DNA from: Thermoprotei archaeon
GTDB lineage: Archaea > Thermoproteota > Thermoprotei_A > Sulfolobales > Acidilobaceae
Reading direction: 5' to 3'
Length of the DNA: 64,000 bases
Assembly: GCA_029335875.2 (NCBI GenBank)
Contig: JARJMZ020000036.1
Span: 124,001-188,000, forward strand
In this document: in pieces, positions 1-8,712 of the stretch
How the letters are laid out: each line of letters opens with the position of its first letter
Numbering within the stretch: the first letter of the stretch is position 1
Made by a program: the position numbers and the translations under genes
Notes under the pieces: generated by a model
What the model saw: the letters and a program-made list of their open reading frames with translations, nothing else
Told to the model about the DNA's origin: nothing
Databases searched by the model: none

Positions 1-353
1 ATGAGGTTAAAGACAGGCTTAAAGACCCCCCGTGGAGGCTTAGTGGGGGGCAGCAGCAGAGGCTGTGCCTAGCTAGAGCCTTAGCCCTCAAGCCCAGGCT
101 CCTACTGTTAGATGAGCCTACAGCAAATATAGATCCAGTGAATACTATCAAAATGGAGGATAGCCTTAGGTCTCTTAGAGAGGAGGGCATGACCATAGTT
201 ATGGTGACCCACATGCCCCACCAGGCGGTGAGACTCTCAGACTACATAATAATGCTTTACGATGGGAGCGTGGTAGAGGAGGGGCCCACTGGGGAAATAG
301 CTATTAACCCTAGGCATGAGGTAACTAGGAGGTTCCTCAGGGGTGAGATATGA
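1..353 (+). CDS. pstB: Phosphate ABC transporter ATP-binding protein PstB, C-terminal part (cut by window edge)
   Basis: The open frame begins at the window edge (codons from position 3), so the N-terminus and Walker A are missing. The part present holds the ABC signature LSGGQQQRL, Walker B LLLLDEP followed by TANIDP, and the switch histidine in VTHMPHQA. The doubled-Gln signature and the immediately following phoU gene point to PstB, the ATPase that powers high-affinity phosphate import at the inner face of the membrane. The stop TGA at 351-353 abuts the GTG start of phoU, so the two are translationally coupled. Family assignment is firm; assignment to PstB rather than another import ATPase rests mainly on context. 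Confidence 0.85.
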   Translation, partial: EVKDRLKDPPWRLSGGQQQRLCLARALALKPRLLLLDEPTANIDPVNTIKMEDSLRSLREEGMTIVMVTHMPHQAVRLSDYIIMLYDGSVVEEGPTGEIAINPRHEVTRRFLRGEI

Positions 354-956
354 GTGGTCGCTATAGACGCGGCCGAGAAGAGGCTCTCCGAAATGGTGTT
401 AAAACTCTACAGGCTTGTGGACGAGGCTTTGAGCGGTTTAGAGAGCCCGAGCCTTCAGAGGGGCGCCTCGGCCAGGGTAGACTCTATAGCTAAAATAGCA
501 GGGGAGTATAGGGACTCAATATCCAGTGAAGCCACACTTTTCATAGCTAGATTCCAGCCCCTAGGCAGAGACTTAATAATGGCCCAGAGTGTTATAAGCG
601 TGACCTACGACCTTTACAGGATAGCCAGATACGCTAGAGAAATATCCATATTAGCCGACGCTCTAGGAGGCCTCGAGGGTAACGTGGATGATGAAGTTCT
701 AAACGCTATGAAAACAGCTAGAGTCATGGTGGGAAAGTCTGTCAAAGCGCTAATAGAGAAGGATAGAAACAGTATTAACGAGGTTTACAAGGATGATGAT
801 AACATAGACAAGGTATACCATAAATACCTAGACATCCTAGCCTCACACCCATACATAGATAGGAAGAGCGCAGCATCCCTCCTACTAGCAAGACATGTGG
901 AAAGGATAGCTGACCACGCTACATACATAGCTATGGCCGCCGAGAAGCTACTATGA
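354..956 (+). CDS. phoU: PhoU-family phosphate uptake regulator
   Basis: A 200-residue all-helical protein made of two PhoU-type three-helix bundles. The acidic/metal-binding style segments around IDAAEKRLSEMVLKLYRLVDEAL and ASLLLARHVERIADHATYIA are typical; the second (the ERIADHA motif near residue 185) is the PhoU hallmark. PhoU proteins damp Pst transporter activity and phosphate signalling. It starts with GTG directly after the pstB stop, zero spacing, so it is the last gene of the pst operon. Downstream (957-1014) the operon ends convergently with the glycosyltransferase gene. Confidence 0.85.
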   Translation: MVAIDAAEKRLSEMVLKLYRLVDEALSGLESPSLQRGASARVDSIAKIAGEYRDSISSEATLFIARFQPLGRDLIMAQSVISVTYDLYRIARYAREISILADALGGLEGNVDDEVLNAMKTARVMVGKSVKALIEKDRNSINEVYKDDDNIDKVYHKYLDILASHPYIDRKSAASLLLARHVERIADHATYIAMAAEKLL

Positions 957-1014
957 AAGAATATGGTGGGTCAGCGCTTGAGACCCTCGTCATTCCTCAG
1001 AGTTTAACCTGTCC

Positions 1015-2142
1015 TCATCCCCCTGTTATTGTTTTATAGACGTTTATAATTTTATTTATAACAACGTCCCATGAATATTCTAGTTCAGCCTCTCTCCTGG
1101 CGTTCTCGCCGAGCCTTGATCTGAGGTTTTTATCGTCTAGGAGCATCTCTATAGCGTCCGCCAGCTCATCTGGGGATCCCGGGTTAACTAGTATCCCTGT
1201 TTTTCCATGTTTTACGAGCTCTTCGAGCCCCCCGACTTTAGTCGCTATGAGGGGTCTCCCGCTGGCCATAGCTTCTAATGCTGTTATCCCAAAACTTTCG
1301 TTGAAGAGGCTGGGGACTACAACTATCTTAGCCTTCCCGTATATTTTGGGTTTCTCGCTTTCAGGCACTACTCCAAGGAATTTGACTTTATCGTCAACCC
1401 CGTAGGCTTTAGCTAGGATCTTTGAAGGTATTTCCATGTAGCCTCCGCCCGCAACATAGAGGGTTGCATCCCTGTTATCCGCTATTCTAGAGAAAGCCTC
1501 TATGAGGACGTGTAAGCCTTTCCTGTAGACTAGCCTCCCTATGAACAGTATTGAGTCTTCATCAGGCTCCCTAGTGGGGGGCTTGAACCTCTCCACGTCG
1601 ACGCCGTTAGGTATCACATATCTCCTGGCTGGGAACTCAGAGCCCATTATACTCTCTACGAAAGTATCCGCGGCCTTACTTATAGATATGACTGCCTGGG
1701 CATACTGCAAATAATACCTCGTAGGTAACACTATAGACACAGTGTTCCAGAGGAGCCTAAAGTCGTAGGCTAGGAATATAGTGTGGTTTGTGGCGAGCCT
1801 CCCAATGTTCATGTCGTGGGCGACCTTAAGAGCCATGAGAGGCGTCAGAGTAAATATGTGGTGCGAATGCACTACATCGGGCTTAGCTTCATGCAGGGCC
1901 TCCTCGAGATCGCGGGGATCCGGGGGGACCATGAGAATATCCACTGGGATCAGAGAGTTAACAGTGTGGTAGCCTTCAGCCTCTTGGAATGCCACATCAC
2001 CCAGCCCAACCCTACGACTCACTATAATCACATTAAAACCCGTCTTTGAAAGCTTAGAGGCAAGGTCCCTCACATGAGTCTGAACGCCCCCAACACTGTT
2101 AGGATGCCATTCTATGACTAGGGTGACGTTAAGGGTTTCCAA
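1015..2142 (-). CDS. Glycosyltransferase family 4 (GT-B fold)
   Basis: A 375-residue GT-B glycosyltransferase. The N-terminal acceptor half carries the glycine-rich GGVQTHV loop (about residues 18-24) and VHSHH (91-95); the donor half has PNGVD (178-182), IGRLVYRKG (201-209) and the E-x7-E motif (Glu282, Glu290 in NESFGITALEAM) that contacts the sugar nucleotide in GT4 retaining enzymes. It probably transfers a hexose in N-glycan, glycolipid or trehalose-type metabolism, but substrate cannot be read from sequence. It stands alone on the minus strand, convergent with phoU, with no glycan cluster next to it. An unlinked oligosaccharyltransferase gene (aglB) lies at 56169. Confidence 0.8.
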   Translation of the reverse strand: METLNVTLVIEWHPNSVGGVQTHVRDLASKLSKTGFNVIIVSRRVGLGDVAFQEAEGYHTVNSLIPVDILMVPPDPRDLEEALHEAKPDVVHSHHIFTLTPLMALKVAHDMNIGRLATNHTIFLAYDFRLLWNTVSIVLPTRYYLQYAQAVISISKAADTFVESIMGSEFPARRYVIPNGVDVERFKPPTREPDEDSILFIGRLVYRKGLHVLIEAFSRIADNRDATLYVAGGGYMEIPSKILAKAYGVDDKVKFLGVVPESEKPKIYGKAKIVVVPSLFNESFGITALEAMASGRPLIATKVGGLEELVKHGKTGILVNPGSPDELADAIEMLLDDKNLRSRLGENARREAELEYSWDVVINKIINVYKTITGG

Positions 2143-2222
2143 GGCTAACCCCAGTATAAATTAGTATGTAAACCTATTAGAATAAAAAATTTAATTAGAC
2201 CCGGAAAAATAGAGAGTGTTCT

Positions 2223-3890
2223 TTAGAATTCTTCGATCCCGCCTGGCCCCTTAGATTCCTCTTCTTCCCCTCCTTTCTTACCTTTCTCTTCTTTCTTTGG
2301 AGGGGCCGCTGCTATAACATCGTCTATCTTAAGAATGCTTATTGCCGCTTCTGTAGCGCTCTTTACGACTTGCATTTTGACTAGTAGAGGCTCGAAAACC
2401 CCTATGTCCAGCATGTTCTCGGCTACTTTACCCTCAAGCACGTTTATACCGGCGTATGTGTAGCCTTTGGCGTGCAGGCTCCTAAGCTGTAGTAGTGCGT
2501 CGAGCGGGTCCATGCCGGCGCTTTCAGCTAGTATCATCGGTATTCTTTCTAGGGCTTCAGAGTAAGCTTCTATGGCCAGCTGCTCTTTCCCCCCGACGCC
2601 CCTGGCGAACGCCCTCATGTGCTCCGCTAACTCTATCTCGACGGCGCCTCCTCCGGGCATTATCTTAGGCTCTCTCAGTATGTTCCTGAGAGAGTGGAGG
2701 CCGTCTTTTATGTTCCTCTCGGTCTCATCTAATAGCATGTCGTTAGCTCCCCTAATTAGTAGGGTTACGCTCCTCGGGTTCTTAGCCCCCTCTATGAAGA
2801 CCATCTTGTCTTCCCCGACTTTCCTCTCCTCTACGAGCTCCGCGTAGCCTAGATACTCTTCCTTAAGCTCCCTCAGGCTGGTCACTATTTTGGCTCCAGT
2901 TGCTCTCGCCAGCTTCTCTATGTCGCTCCTCTTAACCCTGCGCACTGCTAGTATCCCTTTCTTGGCTAGGAAATGCTGGGCGACCTCATCTATCCCCTTC
3001 TGTGTTATCACAACATTAGCCCCGGTGGCGGCTATTTTCTCAACCATGTCCTTCAAGAGTTTCGTCTCCTCTTCAAGGAACTTGTCGAGCTGCTCCACGT
3101 CTGTTACCCTTATTTTAGTCGTTAAATCAGGCTTCTGTATCTCTAGGGGCGCGTCTAAGACTAGTATCCTGGCCCCTTCAACTCTCCTAGGCATTCCAGG
3201 ATGTACTACTTCCTTGTCGAGCACTATACCCCTTATTATCTTAGAGTCGAATATGCTGCCCCCCTTCTTCTTCTCTATCTTAACATTGTCTAGGTCAACG
3301 TTGTAAGTCCCGTCGGGCTTCTTCTCAGCTATTATTCTTATAGACTCAAGTATCATGTCAGCTATTTTAGCCCTCTCAGGCCCGTGACCTATATGCTTAC
3401 TGGCTAGCGTAGTCTCAACGATCCTCCTAAGGCTAGCGTCGTCTTCAACATTAACAGGGTAAGCCACCTTATCGAGGAAAGCTAGTGATTCTTTGAGGGC
3501 CTTAGTGAAACCATTAATTATAATAGCGGGGTGAATGTTCTCGTCGAGGAGCTTCTCAGCCCTCTCGAGCAGAGTCCCCGCTAGGACAACCACCGAGGTC
3601 GTGCCGTCGCCAACCTCAGCATCCTGAGCCTTAGCGACTTCAACTAGGAGTTTAGCCGCCGGGTGTTGAACCTCCATCTCCTTGACTATAGTGGCGCCGT
3701 CATTAGTGACGACTATGTCCCCGAAAGCGTCTACAAGCATCTTATCCAAGCCTCTAGGGCCGAGGCTAGTCTTCAGGATCTCAGCCATAACCTTAGCTGC
3801 TAAAATGTTAGCCCTCAAAGCCTCCCTGCCGTAAGTCCTCTGGGCCCCCTCCTTTAACACTAGTATGGGCACTCCCGTAGCCATACACAA
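2223..3890 (-). CDS. ths: Thermosome (group II chaperonin) subunit
   Basis: A 555-residue CCT/thermosome subunit that folds proteins in the cytosol as part of an eight- or nine-fold double ring. Seen: equatorial ATP-binding loop [10 protein letters not shown] (about 43-52), VTNDGAT (61-67), GDGTTS (94-99), the apical-domain block around [15 protein letters not shown] and a charged, Gly/Lys/Glu-rich C-terminal tail ending GGIEEF. The start at 3890 encodes MCMATGVP; the ATG two codons later is also possible. A strong TATA box (3927-3943) precedes it and is shared with the second thermosome gene at 27070-28722, with which it also shares a 71-nt identical stretch. Confidence 0.95.
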   Translation of the reverse strand: MCMATGVPILVLKEGAQRTYGREALRANILAAKVMAEILKTSLGPRGLDKMLVDAFGDIVVTNDGATIVKEMEVQHPAAKLLVEVAKAQDAEVGDGTTSVVVLAGTLLERAEKLLDENIHPAIIINGFTKALKESLAFLDKVAYPVNVEDDASLRRIVETTLASKHIGHGPERAKIADMILESIRIIAEKKPDGTYNVDLDNVKIEKKKGGSIFDSKIIRGIVLDKEVVHPGMPRRVEGARILVLDAPLEIQKPDLTTKIRVTDVEQLDKFLEEETKLLKDMVEKIAATGANVVITQKGIDEVAQHFLAKKGILAVRRVKRSDIEKLARATGAKIVTSLRELKEEYLGYAELVEERKVGEDKMVFIEGAKNPRSVTLLIRGANDMLLDETERNIKDGLHSLRNILREPKIMPGGGAVEIELAEHMRAFARGVGGKEQLAIEAYSEALERIPMILAESAGMDPLDALLQLRSLHAKGYTYAGINVLEGKVAENMLDIGVFEPLLVKMQVVKSATEAAISILKIDDVIAAAPPKKEEKGKKGGEEEESKGPGGIEEF

Positions 3891-3926
3891 CCACCACTTA
3901 CAAACTCCAGAATCTAATGTAGTCTC

Positions 3927-3943
3927 ACTTCTATATAAGCTTT
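3927..3943 (-). promoter_or_regulatory. Thermosome promoter core (TATA/BRE), shared with second thermosome gene
   Basis: The plus-strand sequence acttctatataagcttt occurs here and, identically over 17 nt, at 28773-28789 upstream of the other thermosome gene. Read on the minus strand it is a purine-rich BRE followed by a TATA box, centred 46 bp upstream of the ATG here. Identity beyond the TATA box suggests common control, possibly heat-responsive. Confidence 0.7.
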
Positions 3944-4002
3944 ACTGAACATGGAGAAACATAACCCTAACGTTGCAGAACCCCATAGCTTTAAAGATGC
4001 GG

Positions 4003-4791
4003 CTAAACATTACGAGAAGTTACGGTCAAATCATAAGCTCTAATATACCTACACACCCCACAATATCCAGGCTCCCTCGAAGGGCTTCCACACACTCTAC
4101 ACTTGAAACCCAGCCTCCCCAGAGCGCCTTCCCTGAAAAGCGCTAGGACCCTGTGGGAGCTGAATTCAAGTTCAGGGCCCCTTTTAAGAGCGTAGAGTAT
4201 TTTATAGGCGACTGTTTCAGGTTTTAAAGCCCCACCTACCCTAAAGGCGTTTAAACCGTTTAGAGCCGCGTAAGCCATTATAGCTTCAAGCTCAACCCCC
4301 GCTAGGGCGTTTACTATAAGGATCCCGTTTACGTTATCAGAGTATGCGAGGTCCGCCCACAGCTCCTCATCGCCTCTCAGGGAAGCTTCTAGGGTTAACA
4401 CTGTAATGTCTGTAGATGTTATGGGTAGGAGGATAACATTATAGTTGAACTCCCTAGCTAGCTTAAGAGACCATAACTTATCCAGCTTGAGTATAGCGAA
4501 AGGATCCCCAGTCTCCGGGAGCGGTTCTATCCCGACTTTGAAAGTTTTAAGGCCCTTCAAGAGCCCTTTGGGATCCTCTAAAGCTAAAACCTCCGGTATA
4601 GCTATGCTTGCAACGCTACCGTAGCCCATCTTCATACGTGAAACTATGATGGCTAAGCCCAGAGAAGCTATAGGGTTAAAGAATGTTATAGGGACTAGGG
4701 CGCGGGAGCCCGGCTTAAGAGCCTTTAAAGGCCTAAGAAGCCTCCTCACACCCCTCTCAAGCTCGAAACCCAAACACCTAACACAGAGCAT
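4003..4791 (-). CDS. Degenerate TtuA/Ncs6-family protein without PP-loop (probable pseudoenzyme)
   Basis: 262 residues from the first canonical start, but coding clearly continues upstream to about 4848: the extra codons read PPCSLCGSKAVYYRRASGH, giving with C3/C6 of this ORF the two-CxxC N-terminal zinc finger of TtuA/Ncs6/CTU1 tRNA thiolases. The C-terminal second zinc finger (C231, C234, C244, C247) is also intact. In between, the PP-loop that should read SGGKDS is PITFFNPIAS (34-43), the GHNLDDEA block is ITSTDITVLT (124-133), and no iron-sulfur cysteines remain. Catalysis therefore looks lost; a structural or regulatory role in tRNA 2-thiolation is an inference. No ATG, GTG or TTG exists in frame between the stop at 4882 and 4791. 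Confidence 0.65.
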   Translation of the reverse strand: MLCVRCLGFELERGVRRLLRPLKALKPGSRALVPITFFNPIASLGLAIIVSRMKMGYGSVASIAIPEVLALEDPKGLLKGLKTFKVGIEPLPETGDPFAILKLDKLWSLKLAREFNYNVILLPITSTDITVLTLEASLRGDEELWADLAYSDNVNGILIVNALAGVELEAIMAYAALNGLNAFRVGGALKPETVAYKILYALKRGPELEFSSHRVLALFREGALGRLGFKCRVCGSPSREPGYCGVCRYIRAYDLTVTSRNV

Positions 4792-4911
4792 GTGACCACT
4801 AGCACGCCTATAGTAGACAGCCTTAGAACCGCAAAGGCTGCAAGGAGGTTCAAACCCTAAACCCTCATCCCCCCAGGAGGCTTAATACGTGCGATGCGAG
4901 AGAGTTTAGGT

Positions 4912-5646
4912 TTAAATCTCGCTGAGCTCCCCATATGTCCTACCGTGTTTTCTAAGCTTTCCTTCCGCTGCAGCCTTAATATAGTCTATGAAGTCTTCCT
5001 CATATGGAACACCCACGAAGACGAGGCTCCCGTTTATGGCTATAGCTGGGACGCTCATGACCCCATATTTATCAGCTATATCAGGGTTCTCATAGGCTTC
5101 CACAGCGTCCGAGATGACTACGGGGTTGCCCTGTTTATAAGCTTCGTACGCCATCATGTGGGCTAGGAGGACGGCGTAGGGGCAGTAGGGGCATGATGGT
5201 GTTACTATAGTCTCTATGTGTACTCTACCCTTGAGCCTGGCTAGAGTCCTCTTAGTCTCCTCTTCCAGGCCTGACTCGTTCTCGCTGATCCTCATAATTG
5301 TCTCTACGAGGGCTCTAATCTCCTCCCCTGCAGGTATGCCGAGCCACTTAACATAGCCGTCTATGAAGCTAACAGTGGGGACCCTGCTAATACCTGCTCC
5401 CCTAAACTTTTCCCTGTGGCTCGCATTCTCATAGTCGAATACTCTAAGATCAAGCATCCTCCTGCCGCTCTTGGAGGGGCTCGCATCCCTAAAGAGCCTT
5501 AAGAGAGCTAGCGTGTCTGAACACGCGTCGCAAAGACTGCCCACGAAAACATCGACAGTAACAGGGTTAACCATGGAGGCGAGAGTATCCTCTAAATCCC
5601 TCTTAAACTCCTCGCTCAAGTCTAGCACGTAAAACCTACCGGTCAA
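4912..5646 (-). CDS. Protein disulfide oxidoreductase (PDO), tandem thioredoxin folds
   Basis: A 244-residue protein of two thioredoxin-fold units, the standard size and layout of hyperthermophile PDO. Unit 1 has CDAC (Cys39-Cys42), unit 2 has CPYC (Cys152-Cys155); each is followed by the cis-proline segment (ISRVPTV, VMSVPAI). These proteins make and reshuffle disulfides in the cytosol, where crenarchaea stabilise many proteins by disulfide bonds. The TTG start at 5646 sits about 23 bp from a TATA box (tctatttaaatg on the minus strand, 5664-5675), so the transcript is probably leaderless. Confidence 0.9.
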   Translation of the reverse strand: MTGRFYVLDLSEEFKRDLEDTLASMVNPVTVDVFVGSLCDACSDTLALLRLFRDASPSKSGRRMLDLRVFDYENASHREKFRGAGISRVPTVSFIDGYVKWLGIPAGEEIRALVETIMRISENESGLEEETKRTLARLKGRVHIETIVTPSCPYCPYAVLLAHMMAYEAYKQGNPVVISDAVEAYENPDIADKYGVMSVPAIAINGSLVFVGVPYEEDFIDYIKAAAEGKLRKHGRTYGELSEI

Positions 5647-5701
5647 CCAAGGGCACCTAACATTTAAATAGAGTGGGGAAACCCTAATATCCTTTAGTTT
5701 A

Positions 5702-5719
5702 AACTCCCCTATAGGAGTT
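5702..5719. terminator. Perfect inverted repeat downstream of mtnA
   Basis: The sequence aactcc-cctata-ggagtt is a 6-bp stem with a 6-nt loop lying between the mtnA stop (5773) and the promoter of the PDO gene, all on the minus strand. It may help end mtnA transcription or process its transcript. The remaining spacer shows nothing else. Confidence 0.3.
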
Positions 5720-5772
5720 GGGGGCCTCTTATGCTTCGGCGAGCGCGCCCCCGTTTCCGGGAGTGGTGCTGC

Positions 5773-6876
5773 TTATTTTAGTGTTTTCGGTATGTTTTCT
5801 TCGAAAGGCTTCTCTACTATGCCCTTCTCTGTTACTATCGCTGTTATCAGCTGTGGTGGCGTTATGTCGAAGGAGGGGTTGTAGACTTCTATGTCTTGCA
5901 GTGTTATCTCCATCCTACCCATTACTCTAGTCACTTCTTCGCTGCTCCTCTCCTCTATTACTATCTCCTGAGGGTTCCACGTAGGCTGTATAGTGCTCGT
6001 AGGCGCTACTACGTAGAACGGCTTGTTATAGTGTTTAGACGCTATAGCTATTTGGAGCGTCCCTATTTTATTGGCTGTGTGGCCTGTAAATATTATCCTG
6101 TCAGCCCCCACCAGCACCATGTCCGCCATCCCCCTAGCTAGCACTAGGGCTGCAGCATTGTCTACTATGAGCTTGAAGGGTATGCCCTCCTTGCGCAGCT
6201 CCCAGACGTTAAGCCTGGCCCCTTGAAGCACCGGCCTAGTCTCCGTGGTTATTACTGTGACTTTCTTCCCCTCATACCACGCGTACCTGACTACTCCAAG
6301 GGCTGTTCCAAACCCCGCTGTTGCTAGGGCTCCCGTGTTACAGTGTGTCAATATCCTCATATTATCCTCTACGAGCCTGGAGCCCGCCCTACCTATTTCC
6401 ACGTTTGTCTTAATATCCTCAAGATACATTCTCAGAGCTTCATCTAGAACCCCATTAACAACCCTATCATAACCTCGTCTCGACTCCTCACGGGCCCTAG
6501 CCATAACCCTCTCAAGAGCCCAGAACAAGTTGTATGCTGTGGGTCTCGTGGAGGCTAGCACATTCTTAGCCTCGAGAAGCTCCTCCATGAGACCCTCAAT
6601 GCTGCCGCTTTTACTGTTCAGGGCTGCGAGAGCCATAGCGAAGGCTGCGCTAACCCCTATAGCTGGGGCCCCCCTAATCTCCATGGTTTTAATAGCCTCG
6701 GCGACCCTCCTGTAATCTCTAGTTCTCCTATATACTTCCTCGAAAGGTATGAGCCTAGTGTCTAGCCATACGAACTCTCCAGTGTCAACGTCGAAGTATA
6801 GAGGCTTTATCTTAAGGAACCCCTCTAACTTCGAGAGTTCACCCCTAACCCAGCCTAAACCGCTCAAACAACCCAC
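5773..6876 (-). CDS. mtnA: Methylthioribose-1-phosphate isomerase (eIF2B-like fold)
   Basis: A 367-residue member of the MtnA/eIF2B-alpha family that isomerises S-methyl-5-thioribose 1-phosphate to methylthioribulose 1-phosphate in methionine salvage. Visible signatures: RGAPAIG (68-74), THCNTG with catalytic Cys179, ETRPVLQGARL (212-222), and GADRI with catalytic Asp259 followed by NKIGT. Archaeal paralogues include ribose-1,5-bisphosphate isomerase, but the RGAPAIGVSAAF and GARLNVWEL blocks favour MtnA. The GTG start at 6876 gives a slightly long N-terminus; the gene diverges from the splicing-endonuclease gene, sharing an AT-rich promoter at about 6895-6930. Confidence 0.88.
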   Translation of the reverse strand: MGCLSGLGWVRGELSKLEGFLKIKPLYFDVDTGEFVWLDTRLIPFEEVYRRTRDYRRVAEAIKTMEIRGAPAIGVSAAFAMALAALNSKSGSIEGLMEELLEAKNVLASTRPTAYNLFWALERVMARAREESRRGYDRVVNGVLDEALRMYLEDIKTNVEIGRAGSRLVEDNMRILTHCNTGALATAGFGTALGVVRYAWYEGKKVTVITTETRPVLQGARLNVWELRKEGIPFKLIVDNAAALVLARGMADMVLVGADRIIFTGHTANKIGTLQIAIASKHYNKPFYVVAPTSTIQPTWNPQEIVIEERSSEEVTRVMGRMEITLQDIEVYNPSFDITPPQLITAIVTEKGIVEKPFEENIPKTLK

Positions 6877-6943
6877 CGCCCCTCTAGGATCACTAAACCT
6901 AAATAAATCTCACGGGAGCACTATAAAGTTAACGGGGGGCTTG

Positions 6944-7453
6944 ATGGGGGCGCCCAAGCTGAAAAACGCGAAAATACACTTTAAAATTAAAGGGAACACC
7001 ATAGAGGTTGGAGAATGCCTTGACCCGGAACTATGCGCCAGCATGGCCAAACTCAACCTTATAGAAGATGGTAAAGTGGAGCCCCTAGAGGCGGCGCATC
7101 AAGCAGCACTAGGCAGGGCCGCTGTAGACGATGTTGCCGGGTGGGAGGCTGTAGTAAACGTTCTCCGAGCCTTCAACATAAAACTCAGCATGTTCCTAGT
7201 GTACCACGACCTTAGGAGGAGAGGGAGGAGGGTTAAGAGGGGGTCTAGAAGCGGCACCCTCATAGTGGATCTGGGTAGAGGAAGGCTGGCCGAGATCCTG
7301 GTCTTAGAGGAGGGCACGCCTATGACACTTGAAAAACTAGCTGAATGGAGTAGGGGGGCTTCAGCGTCAAACCACGAGCCTATGGTGGCTATTGTTGACA
7401 GGGCTGGTGTAATATCTTATTATGAGGCGAGAGCCACGAGCCATATAAGCTAG
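6944..7453 (+). CDS. tRNA-splicing endonuclease, structural (non-catalytic) subunit
   Basis: A 169-residue EndA-related protein. The stretch FLVYHDLRRRGRRVKRG (about 84-100) matches the YxxLRxRGxxVKxG start of the EndA nuclease domain, but the catalytic Tyr/His/Lys segment that normally follows (FRVY...HAPYLV) is replaced by GTLIVDLGRGRLAEILVLEEG. That fits the structural subunit of the crenarchaeal alpha2-beta2 enzyme, which removes introns from tRNA and rRNA precursors with a catalytic partner encoded elsewhere. ATG at 6944 follows a G-run; TTG at 6941 is an alternative. Its 3' end overlaps the convergent TFB gene by 4 nt. Confidence 0.7.
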   Translation: MGAPKLKNAKIHFKIKGNTIEVGECLDPELCASMAKLNLIEDGKVEPLEAAHQAALGRAAVDDVAGWEAVVNVLRAFNIKLSMFLVYHDLRRRGRRVKRGSRSGTLIVDLGRGRLAEILVLEEGTPMTLEKLAEWSRGASASNHEPMVAIVDRAGVISYYEARATSHIS

Positions 7454-8376
7454 AAAACTACAAGGACAACCATTCCATCCATGAGGTACCTGTAGAGTTT
7501 CCTCACATTAGACTCTTTTATTTTAAGCTTCTCGGCTATAACGTTCTGGTTGACGTTTTCATAGCCGTGGAGCCTAGCTACAAGATACACTGCGGCCGCA
7601 GCTATGGTTTCAGGCCTCTTACCGTAGAGGTTCTTTCCAGATTTCAATGTGGACCTTATAAAGTCCATGGCGTCCCTTCTAACTTCATTATCTAGGTTGA
7701 GCTCGCTTACGAGCCTCATAACATATGTTTCAACCCTGCCCAAGAGCCTCTTCACGCCGTCTTGAGCGTCATATATTCTTCTATTATACATATCTAGAAC
7801 CCCCTTCTCGTGGAGTCTCATCTTGGCACCCCAAACACTTTCAGGCTCCACATCCAGCACGTCTAAGACCTCAGATTGGGCTATACCTATATTATGCTTC
7901 TCTATAACCTTGAGTAGGGCGGCTGCTACGAGACTCCTCATATCCTTATTCCCGGTAACCCTCTCCTTGCTAAGATAAGATTGAAGTATGAGACCCATAT
8001 CCTCCCTTGCTACATCCGGCAAGCCCAGCTTGCTCGCCACGTTATTTGCGAGCTGGAGGATGCTAACTTTATGGATATCCCTCCTGCTCACCCTAGCCTC
8101 CTTAATGATATTACGCCGTGCGCTAGCAGTCCTCTTAAGAGGATTCTCAGACCTCTTAGGCTTAAGGTTCACCCCAACACCTAGGTCGTGCTGGGTGAAC
8201 GTTATGGGATCGCCTACCCTGGGGGTGGACTTGTAATCCCACCTATAAAACGACTCTAAATCCTCGGAGAACACTTCCTCAGCAATTACCTCTCCAGTAT
8301 CATAGCACACCTTAAAGCCTTCCGGGGATGAGACTATCTTTTCACACGCCACACGCCCGGGAAACTCTTCACCCAA
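7450..8376 (-). CDS. tfb: Transcription initiation factor B (TFB), divergent
   Basis: A 308-residue TFB that bridges TBP-bound promoter DNA and RNA polymerase. Two cyclin repeats are visible (about 105-205 and 212-305), ending with the DNA-recognition helix-turn-helix (NVIAEKLKIKESNVRKLYRYL). The N-terminal ribbon (residues 9-35) retains only one Cys on each side (C11, C23, in CEKIV and VCYDTGEVI), as far as visible a Cys2 version of the usual Cys4 ribbon, and the B-reader/linker is diverged. It lies 3 nt downstream of gar1; the gar1-tfb pair is a conserved archaeal arrangement, which supports this being a housekeeping TFB. The start is TTG; no strong Shine-Dalgarno is seen, consistent with coupling to gar1. 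Confidence 0.85.
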   Translation of the reverse strand: MGEEFPGRVACEKIVSSPEGFKVCYDTGEVIAEEVFSEDLESFYRWDYKSTPRVGDPITFTQHDLGVGVNLKPKRSENPLKRTASARRNIIKEARVSRRDIHKVSILQLANNVASKLGLPDVAREDMGLILQSYLSKERVTGNKDMRSLVAAALLKVIEKHNIGIAQSEVLDVLDVEPESVWGAKMRLHEKGVLDMYNRRIYDAQDGVKRLLGRVETYVMRLVSELNLDNEVRRDAMDFIRSTLKSGKNLYGKRPETIAAAAVYLVARLHGYENVNQNVIAEKLKIKESNVRKLYRYLMDGMVVLVVF

Positions 8377-8379
8377 AGG

Positions 8380-8703
8380 TCATCGACCCCCACGCCGGCC
8401 CCCACGCCTCGGCCTTGAAGGCTTCCAAGGCTCATAGAGGAGTTCGAGCCCCACGCTAACCTCTTCAAACCTGTCACTAGTAATTTTAACCACAGCGTAG
8501 GGCTTTTCCACGTTACCAATTATGTCTATAACTTTACCCGCCTCTATTAACCCCCCAGTACCGGGGTGGCTGCTAGAGGGGGTTTTATAGTAGACCTTAG
8601 ACCCTAGAGGTATAGGCTTCTTCCTCAACATAGAGACAACTATTAACCCCATGTTTGTAACATTCTTAACCGCCCCTAGAGGCTTAAGTCTAAGCTTGGC
8701 CAT
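8380..8703 (-). CDS. gar1: H/ACA ribonucleoprotein subunit Gar1
   Basis: About 107 residues with the Gar1 six-stranded barrel: LKPLGAVKNVTNMGLIVV, KPIPLGSKVYY, and the signature GKVIDIIGNVEKPYAVVK. The C-terminus is a short RG-rich tail (RPRRGGRRGGR). Gar1 binds Cbf5 and controls substrate turnover in guide-RNA-directed pseudouridylation of rRNA. I chose ATG 8703 because a GGTGGTG purine-rich segment lies just upstream; GTG 8712 would add three residues. It is the first gene of the gar1-tfb operon. Confidence 0.9.
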   Translation of the reverse strand: MAKLRLKPLGAVKNVTNMGLIVVSMLRKKPIPLGSKVYYKTPSSSHPGTGGLIEAGKVIDIIGNVEKPYAVVKITSDRFEEVSVGLELLYEPWKPSRPRRGGRRGGR

Positions 8704-8712
8704 CAACACCAC

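Noticed and set aside
2572-3306. Open frames antisense to the first thermosome gene (two on the plus strand)
   Set aside because: They mirror the biased codons of the real gene; matching antisense frames exist opposite the second thermosome (27410-28324), as expected from shared sequence. Ser/Thr/Leu-rich and without homology.
4840-4880. tRNA T-arm-like ggttcaaaccc
   Set aside because: No cloverleaf can be built around it and the segment codes for the N-terminus of the TtuA-like protein. No tRNA was found elsewhere in the window.
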